A stretch of 64,000 bases of DNA. Source: Acuticoccus sediminis (lineage in GTDB: Bacteria; Pseudomonadota; Alphaproteobacteria; Rhizobiales; Amorphaceae). Of this stretch, positions 24,033 to 31,981 are shown one piece after another; positions within the stretch are counted from its first letter, which is position 1, and each line of letters opens with the position of its first letter. Made by a program: the position numbers and the translations under genes. The stretch covers positions 62,001 to 126,000 of the forward strand of contig NZ_QHHQ01000006.1 of the NCBI RefSeq assembly GCF_003258595.1, read 5' to 3'. Under the pieces are notes generated by a model. That model did no database searches. It worked only from the letters and a program-made list of their open reading frames with translations, and was not told the origin of the DNA.

Positions 24033-24880
24033 GGGAAATACCGAGCGCGCTCCAGGCGCATCTGGACAGCGGTGTTGTGACGGTATGCCGGTGCTGGCGA
24101 CTGGCCCGAACCGATGGCGTCGTCATCGGCTTTACCGACCACGACCAGGCGGTGGTGTTCGACGGGGTGACGCACTCCGCAATGTCGGGGCTGGAGTCTT
24201 CGGGCGACGTGACACGCACGGGGCTCGGTGTCGGCGGGCTGGAAGTGGCGGGGGCGCTGTCCTCGGCGGGGCTCGACGCGGCCGAGCTGGTGGGGGGCAA
24301 ATACGACTTCGCGAAGCTGACGCTCTGGCTGGTGAACTGGGCCGACGTGTCCCAGCGCGTGGTGATGCGAGAGGGGACGCTGGGGGAAGTGACACGGGCG
24401 GACGGCGCCTTCCGGGCCGAGGTCCGCGGACCGGCACAGTCGCTCGAGACGGTGCGCGGGCGGGTCTATACGCTGACGTGCGACGCGGACCTGGGCGACG
24501 GGCGGTGCAGGGTCGACCTTGCGGCGCTCGCGTGGTCGGCAACCGTGGTGGCGGTCGACGGGACGCGGCTCACTGTGAGCGGGATCGGCGACCTGGCGGA
24601 TGGGGCGCTCGCCAACGGCGTGGCCGAGATGGCGAGCGGGGCGGACCTCGGGAGCCGAGCGGCCATCGTGCGGCACTCGGGCGCCGGTGAGGTGTCCGTC
24701 GTGGACCTGCGGTCGGCGTTTCTGTCGGTAGTCGCGGGCGACACGGTGCTGGTGACGCCGGGCTGCGACAAGCGCTTTGCGACGTGCCGCGACATCTTCG
24801 CGAACGTCGTCAATTACCAAGGGTTTCCGCACCTGCCGGGCAATGACCGGGCGTTCGCCTATGCGCGGGCGTCGGCGTGA
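24029..24880 (+). CDS. GTA g13, tail hub protein (DUF2163 / phage_BR0599)
   Basis: 283 aa baseplate hub. The DUF2163 N-terminal part (HLDSGVVTVCRCWRLARTDG, GFTDHDQAVVFDG) is followed by a C-terminal domain (FANVVNYQGFPHLPGND). Cysteines 151, 160, 246 and 253 (TCDADLGDGRC, GCDKRFATC) are arranged to bind one metal site, as for the Fe-S cluster of phage lambda gpL, the best-known relative. Start GTG 24029 overlaps g12; its end overlaps g14. Confidence 0.93.
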   Translation: MREIPSALQAHLDSGVVTVCRCWRLARTDGVVIGFTDHDQAVVFDGVTHSAMSGLESSGDVTRTGLGVGGLEVAGALSSAGLDAAELVGGKYDFAKLTLWLVNWADVSQRVVMREGTLGEVTRADGAFRAEVRGPAQSLETVRGRVYTLTCDADLGDGRCRVDLAALAWSATVVAVDGTRLTVSGIGDLADGALANGVAEMASGADLGSRAAIVRHSGAGEVSVVDLRSAFLSVVAGDTVLVTPGCDKRFATCRDIFANVVNYQGFPHLPGNDRAFAYARASA

Positions 24881-25305
24881 GACGGTCGGAGATCGTGGAG
24901 GCGGCGCGAAGTTGGGTCGGAACGCCCTACCTGCATCAGGCGTCGCTGCGCGCAGTGGGGTGCGACTGTCTCGGACTGGTGCGGGGCGTCTGGCGCGAGC
25001 TGCTCGGATCCGAGCCGGAGATGGCGCCGCCATATTCGCCGGAGTGGGCGGAGGCGGTGGGGCGCGAGACCCTGCTGGAGGCGGCGGAACGGCACTTCGT
25101 CCGGTGTGAGGACATTCGAGCCGGGACGGTGCTGCTGTTTCGATGGACGGCGGGGACGCCGGCCAAGCACGTCGGCATCGCGGTCGCGCCGGAACAGTTC
25201 GTTCATGCCTACGACGGTGCCGGGCGGGCAGTCGAGGGGGCGCTGGCGCCGATGTGGCGGCGCCGGCTGGCGGCGACGTTCGATTTTCCAGGAGTGACGG
25301 ACTGA
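24877..25305 (+). CDS. GTA g14, NlpC/P60 cell-wall peptidase
   Basis: 142 aa cysteine peptidase at the tail tip, expected to open peptidoglycan during DNA delivery. Catalytic Cys31 (GCDCLGLVRG) and His98 (KHVGIAV) are in place, with EAARSWVGTPYLHQ as the usual N-terminus. GTG 24877 overlaps the hub gene by four bases. Together with the separate endolysin downstream, the locus codes for two wall hydrolases with different jobs: entry and host lysis. Confidence 0.94.
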   Translation: MRRSEIVEAARSWVGTPYLHQASLRAVGCDCLGLVRGVWRELLGSEPEMAPPYSPEWAEAVGRETLLEAAERHFVRCEDIRAGTVLLFRWTAGTPAKHVGIAVAPEQFVHAYDGAGRAVEGALAPMWRRRLAATFDFPGVTD

Positions 25306-25306
25306 C

Positions 25307-28300
25307 ATGGCGACGCTTGTTCTTCAGGCGGCCGGGCAGGCCGTGGGTGGCCTACTAGGACCGGTCGGGGCGATTGTCGGCCGCGCGGCGGGTGCGCTCG
25401 CCGGCAACATGATCGATCAGCGGCTCTTCGGCGAGAGCTCGACGCGCTCGGTCGGTCGGATCGACGACGTGTCCGTGCAGACAGCATCGGAGGGCAATCC
25501 GATCCCGAAGGTCTACGGCCGGATGCGGCTGGCCGGGACGGTGATCTGGGCGACGGACTTTCAGGAGCATACGCGGACGTCGGCGGTCGGCGGCAAGGGC
25601 GGCGGTCCCAAGGTTCGCGAATACTCCTACACGGCCAATTTCGCGGTCGGACTATGCGAGGGGCCGATCGCGCGGGTAGGGCGCGTGTGGGCGGACGGGG
25701 AGCCGATAGACCTCCAGGGGGTCAACTGGCGAGTCTATACGGGTGACGAGGAACAGCTGCCGGATCCGTTGATCGAGGCGGTCCAAGGGGTGGCTCCGGC
25801 CTATCGCGGTCTGGCGTATGTGGTCTTCGAGGGGCTGCCGATCGGACCTTACGGGAACAGGCTCCCTCAGCTCACCTTCGAGGTGCTGAGGCCGATCGGC
25901 GAACTGGAGCGCGACATCCGGGCGGTGACGATCATCCCCGGGTCGACGGAGTTCGGATACCACCCTGACCTCGTGAAATTGCAGGTGGGGCCGGGTGAGG
26001 CGGTGGCGGACAACCGTCATATCGGCGTAGCGGTATCGGACTTTGAAGCGTCGCTGGACGAGTTGCAGGCGGTCTGCCCGAACCTCGAGCGGGTGGCGCT
26101 CGTCGTGGCCTGGTTCGGAACGGATCTCCGGGTGGATCACTGCGAGTTGCAGCCGCGGGTGGAGCGGCGGGACCGCGAGACGCTGGGCGCCGAATGGACC
26201 GTGTCGAGCCTCGACCGCGAGACGGCGCCGCTCGTGTCGTCCGACGGCGCGGCGCGGCCGTTCTACGGCGGGTCGCCCGCCGACGCGTCGGTCTTTGCCG
26301 CGGTGCGTGCTTTGAACGCCCGCGGTCTGAAGGTCGTCTTCTACCCGTTCATCCTGATGGATGTTCCGCCGGGAAACGGTTTGGAGGATCCCTACCTCGA
26401 GGCGGAGCAGGCGCCGTTCCCGTGGCGCGGGCGGATCAGCGTGTCGCCCGCGCCGACCAGGGCCGGGTCACCGGACGGAACGGCCGGTGCCGAACTGGCG
26501 GTCGCCGCCTTCGTCGGTTCGGCCGGACCGGGTGACTTCGGCGGCACCGGGGCGGCAGTCTCCTACAGTGGCCCGCCGGAGTGGTCGTTTCGCCGGATGA
26601 TGTTGCACTACGCGCATCTCTGCGCGCGGGCCGGAGGGGTGGACGCGTTTCTGGTCGGGTCCGAACTGCCGGGGGTGACGACCATCCGGGGGGCCTCGGG
26701 TTATCCGTTCGTCGAAGCGCTGACGACGCTGATCGACGATGTTCGGTCGGTGGTGGGGGCGGAGACGAAGATTTCGTACGCCGCCGACTGGACGGAATAT
26801 TTCGGGCATAGCTTCGACTCGACCGGCGATGGCCAGAACGACACGCTGATCTTCCATCTCGACCCGGTGTGGGCGAGCCCGAACGTCGACTTCGTGGGGA
26901 TCGACAACTACTGGCCGCTGTCGGACTGGCGGGACGGGACGCATCTCGACGAGGCGGTCGCCGACTCGGTGTACGATCCGGACTATCTGGCATCGAACGT
27001 CGCCGGCGGGGAGGGATACGACTGGTACTACGGGTACGGTGACCGAGATGGGCAAGTGCGTTCGCCCATCCAGGACCTCGGGTACGGAAAGCCATGGGTC
27101 TATCGGTACAAGGATGTCGCGGGCTGGTGGTCGAACCCGCACCATGATCGCGTGGCCGGGGTCGAGGTGGCGACGCCGACGGCGTGGGTGCCGCAGTCGA
27201 AGCCGGTGTGGTTCACCGAGCTGGGGTGCCCTGCGATCGATCGCGGTTCGAACCAGCCGAACGTGTTCTACGATCCGAAGAGCTCGGAGTCGGCGCTGCC
27301 CTACCACTCCAGCGGGCGGCGGGACGACGGGATCCAGCGGGCGCATCTGAGGGCTTTCTACGACGTCTTCGACGCGGGCGGGGACCCGGATCCGGCGATC
27401 AATCCCGTCTCAAGCGTCTACGGCGGGCGGATGGTGGACGCGTCGACGATGCACGTCTGGACCTGGGACGCGCGGCCCTGGCCGATGTTCCCGCACCTTC
27501 TCGACCTCTGGGCGGACGGGACGAACTGGGAGCGCGGGCACTGGCTGAACGGGCGCCTAGGCGGGGTCCCGGTGGCGTCGCTGCTCAAGGCGCTGTTCAC
27601 CGACTGGGGTCTGGAGGCGCCGGAGGTGAGGGCGGTTTCGACCGTCCTTGACGGGTTCATCGTGACGGGGCCGAGCAGCCTGCGGTCGGTGGTCGAGCCG
27701 TTGCTCGACGCCGTATCGGCGGTGGCGGCGGACACGGGGACGGCGATCCGGATCGTGGGACTTTCGCGTGCTCCGAGCCTGGCGCTGAATGAGGACGACC
27801 TGGTCGAAGTGAATGCGCGGACGCCGCTGGTCTCCGAGACGCGCGACGATGCGGCAACGCTGCCGGTCGAGGTGAGGCTGCGCTACTTCGACAGCGGGAG
27901 GGACTTTCAGATCGCCAGTGCGCGGTTCCGGCCGCAGGCGGGATCGGCGCGCCAGATCGAGACGATCTCGGTGCCGGCGAGCTTGAATGACGCGCTCGCG
28001 ACGGAGTTGTCGGAACTGGCGCTGAGCGTGCGCTGGTCCGGGCGGACCAGAGTGCAGTTCGCCCTGCCTCTGTCTCATCTGACGATCGCCCCCGGTGACG
28101 TCGTGGCGCTGACGTACGGCGGCGTGTCACGCGAATTCATCGTGGAGGAGATCGAGGATCTCGGGCACCGGCTCATCACGGCGCGGACGCTGGATCGGGC
28201 GGCCCAGGTGGTCACGGCCGTGCGTGGGTCGTTCGGTGGGCCGCGCGTTCCCGAGACCCTGTCCGCACCCGTGGCGTTCGGGTTGAACCTGCCGCTGGTC

Positions 28301-29212
28301 GACAGCTCGGTGGATGCGCATCGTCCGTGGATCGGCGTCTATTCGCGACCCTTTCCGGCAGAGATGGGCGTTTGGCAATTCGTCGAGGGCGGCTCGCACA
28401 AGCTGATCAAGACGATCGCCAAGCCGGCTTCCATGGGGGAGACGGTGAGCGACCTGCCGCCCGGGCCGACGAGCCGGTGGCACCGCGGCGGCTCGGTCGA
28501 TGTCCGCCTCTTCAATGCGGCGGTGTCGAGCGCGCCGGAGATGGATGTTCTCAGCGGTGCCAACGCGGTTGCGATCGAGACGGGGTCGGGCCTCTGGGAA
28601 ATCATGCAGTTTCGCGACGCCGAATTGACCGGTGAGCGGACGTACCGGCTCTCGGTCCTGCTGCGTGGGCAGCTTGGGACGGAAGACGCGACCGCTGCGG
28701 GGATCGAGGCGGGGGCACGGCTCGTCCTCCTCGACGGATCGCTGGCCACCATCCCGCTCGAACTCGACGAGGTCGGCCTGCCGCGATCCTACCGGGTCGG
28801 GCCGCTGACCGAGGGTGTGGGCGGGCCGAACGTCACCGACTTCGCGTTCGTCGGAACGGGCCGCGCGCTGGTGCCGTATTCGCCGGTGCACGGCAGAGTG
28901 CGACGACGTGCAAGTGACGATGCGCTCGAAATCTCTTGGGTGCGACGGACGCGGATCGGCGGCGATCGCTGGGGGCCTGGCGATGTCCCGTTGGGGGAGA
29001 GCTCGGAATCGTACCGGCTGGAGATCCTCGACGGGGCGACGGTGGTTCGCACGACGGCCACCTCGGAGCCGACGTACACGTACCCGCTGGCGGATCAGAT
29101 GGCAGATTTCGGCGAGCCGCCGGATACCCTGTCGTTCCGGGTGGGGCAGCATTCACCGGGGTTCGCCCTTAGCACGCTTTATGAGGTGACGGTCGATGTC
29201 CAACAGCCTTAA
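25307..29212 (+). CDS. GTA g15, megatron baseplate / TIM-barrel host-specificity protein
   Basis: 1,301 aa, the largest GTA protein (RcGTA g15 is similar in size). It begins MATLVLQAAGQAVGGLLGPVG, the usual hydrophobic glycine-rich start. The tail-tip fold comes next, then a TIM-barrel glycoside-hydrolase-like domain near residues 430-740 (KISYAADWTEYFGH, FVGIDNYWPLSDWRDG, PVWFTELGCPAIDRG), then phage-tail-3-type and C-terminal beta domains. It closes the baseplate and contacts receptor and wall. One base separates it from g14. Confidence 0.95.
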   Translation: MATLVLQAAGQAVGGLLGPVGAIVGRAAGALAGNMIDQRLFGESSTRSVGRIDDVSVQTASEGNPIPKVYGRMRLAGTVIWATDFQEHTRTSAVGGKGGGPKVREYSYTANFAVGLCEGPIARVGRVWADGEPIDLQGVNWRVYTGDEEQLPDPLIEAVQGVAPAYRGLAYVVFEGLPIGPYGNRLPQLTFEVLRPIGELERDIRAVTIIPGSTEFGYHPDLVKLQVGPGEAVADNRHIGVAVSDFEASLDELQAVCPNLERVALVVAWFGTDLRVDHCELQPRVERRDRETLGAEWTVSSLDRETAPLVSSDGAARPFYGGSPADASVFAAVRALNARGLKVVFYPFILMDVPPGNGLEDPYLEAEQAPFPWRGRISVSPAPTRAGSPDGTAGAELAVAAFVGSAGPGDFGGTGAAVSYSGPPEWSFRRMMLHYAHLCARAGGVDAFLVGSELPGVTTIRGASGYPFVEALTTLIDDVRSVVGAETKISYAADWTEYFGHSFDSTGDGQNDTLIFHLDPVWASPNVDFVGIDNYWPLSDWRDGTHLDEAVADSVYDPDYLASNVAGGEGYDWYYGYGDRDGQVRSPIQDLGYGKPWVYRYKDVAGWWSNPHHDRVAGVEVATPTAWVPQSKPVWFTELGCPAIDRGSNQPNVFYDPKSSESALPYHSSGRRDDGIQRAHLRAFYDVFDAGGDPDPAINPVSSVYGGRMVDASTMHVWTWDARPWPMFPHLLDLWADGTNWERGHWLNGRLGGVPVASLLKALFTDWGLEAPEVRAVSTVLDGFIVTGPSSLRSVVEPLLDAVSAVAADTGTAIRIVGLSRAPSLALNEDDLVEVNARTPLVSETRDDAATLPVEVRLRYFDSGRDFQIASARFRPQAGSARQIETISVPASLNDALATELSELALSVRWSGRTRVQFALPLSHLTIAPGDVVALTYGGVSREFIVEEIEDLGHRLITARTLDRAAQVVTAVRGSFGGPRVPETLSAPVAFGLNLPLVDSSVDAHRPWIGVYSRPFPAEMGVWQFVEGGSHKLIKTIAKPASMGETVSDLPPGPTSRWHRGGSVDVRLFNAAVSSAPEMDVLSGANAVAIETGSGLWEIMQFRDAELTGERTYRLSVLLRGQLGTEDATAAGIEAGARLVLLDGSLATIPLELDEVGLPRSYRVGPLTEGVGGPNVTDFAFVGTGRALVPYSPVHGRVRRRASDDALEISWVRRTRIGGDRWGPGDVPLGESSESYRLEILDGATVVRTTATSEPTYTYPLADQMADFGEPPDTLSFRVGQHSPGFALSTLYEVTVDVQQP

Positions 29213-30683
29213 TCTGCAGCTGCCGCTCCTCGAGGAGGCGCAGGCGCAGAAGCATGTGACGGTCAATGATGCGCTGAGCATGCTCGACCTGATCGTGCAG
29301 CTCACCGTGATCGACCGGATCCAGACCACGCCGCCCGTGTCTGTGAGCGAGGGTGACCGGTATATCGTGGCGGCGGGTGCCACGGACGCCTGGGCCGGTC
29401 ACGACACGGACGTGGCAGCTTACATCGACGGTGCGTGGATATTCTTCGCGCCCCGGGGGGGATGGATCGCGTTCGATCAGTCGACGGGCGGGATTGCGAC
29501 CTACGATGGGGCCGCCTGGGGCGAGCTTAGCGTTTCACTGACGGCGAATACGACCGACAAGCTGGGCATCAATACGAGTGCCGACGAGACTAACCGTCTC
29601 TCGGTCCGTTCCGACTATGCGCTGTTCGCACCCGATCCGACCGGGACACCGTCGGGAGACGTCCGGATCGTGGCGACGAAGGACTCGGCGACCGATGTCG
29701 TGTCGCATCTCTTCCAGAACAACTATTCGGGGCGTGCCGAATTCGGTCTCATCGGCAGCGATGACTTTGCGCTGAAGGTGAGTTCGGATGGATCGACGTT
29801 CGCCCAGGCGTTCGTGGTCGACCATACGACCGCGAAGGTGTCGTTCGACCAGGACATCGCCGTTGCTGGTGGCGCCGTGACTCTGGGGAGCGCGAGCCTG
29901 AGCTGGTCGACCGGTCTGTCACTGTCGTCCGGCGCGGGAGGGGATGCCGGGTCGATCGCGCTCGGCGCCGGCGCGCTGGATGCGGCGAGCAGCGGGACGG
30001 ATAACGTGGCCATCGGGACGTCCGCGCTCGCAGGTGTGACGAGCGGGGCGTTGAATGTGGCCGTGGGGGATGGGGCCGGGGCGGCGGTAACCACCGCGGG
30101 CGGCAACACGTTCATCGGCGCCGGCGCCGGGGCGACGGTCGTCGGCGCGGACAACTCGGCTCTCGGACAGGGGGCATTCGCTGGGGCACCGACGGGCATT
30201 ACCAACTGCGCGGCGGTCGGCGCTGGAGCGACCGTGCAGGGAAGCCATCAGGTCCAGTTGGGCAACAGCGCGACGACCACGTATGCCTACGGGGCCATCC
30301 AGGATCGCTCGGATGAGCGTGACAAGGCGGATGTGCGGGACACGGCGCTGGGGCTCGAGTTCATCCGCGCCCTTCGGCCGGTCGATTTCCGCTGGGACTA
30401 TCGCGAGGACTATAGCGGTAGAGGGCCTGGCGAGGCTTCGGCGGACGGCTCGAAGAAGCGTAACCGCTTTCACCACGGGTTTCTGGCGCAGGAGATCGAA
30501 CAGGTCATCCGCCGGACAGGCATGGATTTCGGTGGTTATCAGGACCATGCGATCGCCGGCGGCCGTGACGTGAAGACGCTCGGTTATACGGAGTTCGTGG
30601 CGCCGATCGTCCGGGCCATCCAGCAGTTGAGCGAAGACGTCGATGCGCTCCGTAAGAAGTTACCGGGCGTCGTGAGCGACTGA
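29196..30683 (+). CDS. GTA-linked fibre: DUF2793 plus S74 self-cleaving chaperone domain
   Basis: 495 aa. Residues 1-110 are DUF2793 (SLNLQLPLLEEAQAQKHVTVNDAL, GDRYIVAAGATDAWAG). The middle is a beta-rich Ala/Gly/Thr repeat shaft (NVAIGTSALAGVTSGALNVAVG, ...NTFIGAGAG) like trimeric fibres. The C-terminal peptidase-S74 intramolecular chaperone has Ser372-x4-Lys377 (SDERDK), the same spacing as the Ser-Lys dyad of K1F endosialidase, followed by a helical-bundle tail. It should trimerise and then cut off the chaperone. Start overlaps g15 by 17 bases, so it is part of the GTA transcript. Confidence 0.88.
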   Translation: MSNSLNLQLPLLEEAQAQKHVTVNDALSMLDLIVQLTVIDRIQTTPPVSVSEGDRYIVAAGATDAWAGHDTDVAAYIDGAWIFFAPRGGWIAFDQSTGGIATYDGAAWGELSVSLTANTTDKLGINTSADETNRLSVRSDYALFAPDPTGTPSGDVRIVATKDSATDVVSHLFQNNYSGRAEFGLIGSDDFALKVSSDGSTFAQAFVVDHTTAKVSFDQDIAVAGGAVTLGSASLSWSTGLSLSSGAGGDAGSIALGAGALDAASSGTDNVAIGTSALAGVTSGALNVAVGDGAGAAVTTAGGNTFIGAGAGATVVGADNSALGQGAFAGAPTGITNCAAVGAGATVQGSHQVQLGNSATTTYAYGAIQDRSDERDKADVRDTALGLEFIRALRPVDFRWDYREDYSGRGPGEASADGSKKRNRFHHGFLAQEIEQVIRRTGMDFGGYQDHAIAGGRDVKTLGYTEFVAPIVRAIQQLSEDVDALRKKLPGVVSD

Positions 30684-30731
30684 ATACGAGCGCGTTTCGA
30701 TCAGGATAGCGAGAGCGTCTTCGGGCGCTTC

Positions 30732-30763
30732 AGGCACTTATGCGAGGCATGAGTGCCTTTTTT
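30732..30763 (+). terminator. Intrinsic terminator after the GTA fibre gene
   Basis: AGGCACTTATGC (30732-30743) pairs with GCATGAGTGCCT (30747-30758) through 12 bp with one wobble and a 3-base loop, followed by six T's. It ends the g6-to-fibre transcript. The next gene starts 30 bases later and probably has its own promoter. Confidence 0.9.
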
Positions 30764-30792
30764 GTTTGTACTCTTGTGTAGGGGATCGCACG

Positions 30793-31746
30793 ATGCAGGA
30801 TCGTGTTCCGTGGCTCGACTATCTCTGCAATCACATCGGCCTGAAAGAGGTGCCGGGGGCTCAGCATAATCCGCTGATCATCGAGTGGGGCAAACAGTCG
30901 GGCATCGACTGGTGGAACAATGACGAGGATGCGTGGTGCGCCGTCGCAGTGAACGGGGCGCTGATCAATTCGGGCTATCCGTCGACCCGCTCGGCCCTTG
31001 CGCGGTCGTTCACGCGCTATGGGACGCGGCTGTCTCGCCCGGTTCGTGGAGCGATCGTCGTGTTCCCGCGCGGTTCAAATCCGCTCTACGGGCACGTCGG
31101 GATCGTGGAGAGCGTGCGGTCCGATGGGACGATCGTGATCATCAACGGCAATTCAGGGAACGCCGTTCGGCGCTCGGTCTTCCGGCAGTCGTCGATCCTG
31201 CCCGACGGGATCCGCTGGCCTCCCGGTGCCGTCGCACCCGCGGAGAGCGAGCCGCATGGCGCGGACGACGCGCCGCTTGGGGCGCGCGTGCTTCAGATGG
31301 GAAGCCGGGGGCGCGACGTGGAGGCGCTGCAGCGGGACATGAACGTTCTCAACTACCAGCTCGACGTGGACGGAATCTTCGGCGGTCGGACCCGTGACGC
31401 GGTGATGCGGTTCGAGACGAAGCGCGGGCTCAAGGGCGACGGAATCGCCGATCCGGCGATGCTGGCGGCGCTCACGGCGGAGGTCGAGGATCGCAAGGCG
31501 CGGGAGGCGCGCCGCAAGACGGCTGAGAAGGCGGCGGCGCCGATCGCCGGGGCGGGGGCCGCAGTGACGGCAGGCGCGGCCATCACGTCCACCGTCGAGG
31601 CGGCACAACAGCTCCAGACATGGGATGGTGCGACGATCATCGGCGTCTCGGTCGTGGCTCTGGCCGTCGTCGTCGTCGCCGGTGTTCTTCTCTGGCGCTT
31701 CGCAATCCGGCGGGCCGAAGGGACGCCAGCGGAAGGGTTGGTCTGA
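30793..31746 (+). CDS. Endolysin-like peptidase with peptidoglycan-binding domain and C-terminal membrane helix
   Basis: 317 aa. Residues 5-140 form a CHAP-like TIGR02594-type amidase/peptidase with Cys49 (DAWCAVAVNG) and His101 (GHVGIVES). Residues about 165-225 are peptidoglycan-binding-1 (GSRGRDVEALQRDMNVLNYQ ... GIFGGRTRDAVMRFE). A charged linker and Ala/Gly-rich stretch lead to one strong membrane helix (ATIIGVSVVALAVVVVAGVLL) ending in RFAIRR. No signal peptide is visible. No separate holin gene is seen nearby, so the helix may aid export or membrane disruption (inference). ATG 30793 has GGGGAT upstream. Confidence 0.85.
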   Translation: MQDRVPWLDYLCNHIGLKEVPGAQHNPLIIEWGKQSGIDWWNNDEDAWCAVAVNGALINSGYPSTRSALARSFTRYGTRLSRPVRGAIVVFPRGSNPLYGHVGIVESVRSDGTIVIINGNSGNAVRRSVFRQSSILPDGIRWPPGAVAPAESEPHGADDAPLGARVLQMGSRGRDVEALQRDMNVLNYQLDVDGIFGGRTRDAVMRFETKRGLKGDGIADPAMLAALTAEVEDRKAREARRKTAEKAAAPIAGAGAAVTAGAAITSTVEAAQQLQTWDGATIIGVSVVALAVVVVAGVLLWRFAIRRAEGTPAEGLV

Positions 31747-31981
31747 CCCACTCGACCTCGGAGCGTGTGGGCGCGTCGACCGGTCGCCTGCGATCCGGCG
31801 ATCGCGGCGCGCCGCGTGGCGGTTGCTGCGGTCGTAACCGCGACGACGCTGCCTGTCATTCGGTCGCCTTGCCACCATGGGACGACGGCGGTCGCCCCCT
31901 TTTGTGTCGCTGCGACCAGGCCCGCCGAGTGTCGGTCGGTGCAGGGTCACGCGCGAATTTACCGTAAATTGGAGAGAGACG

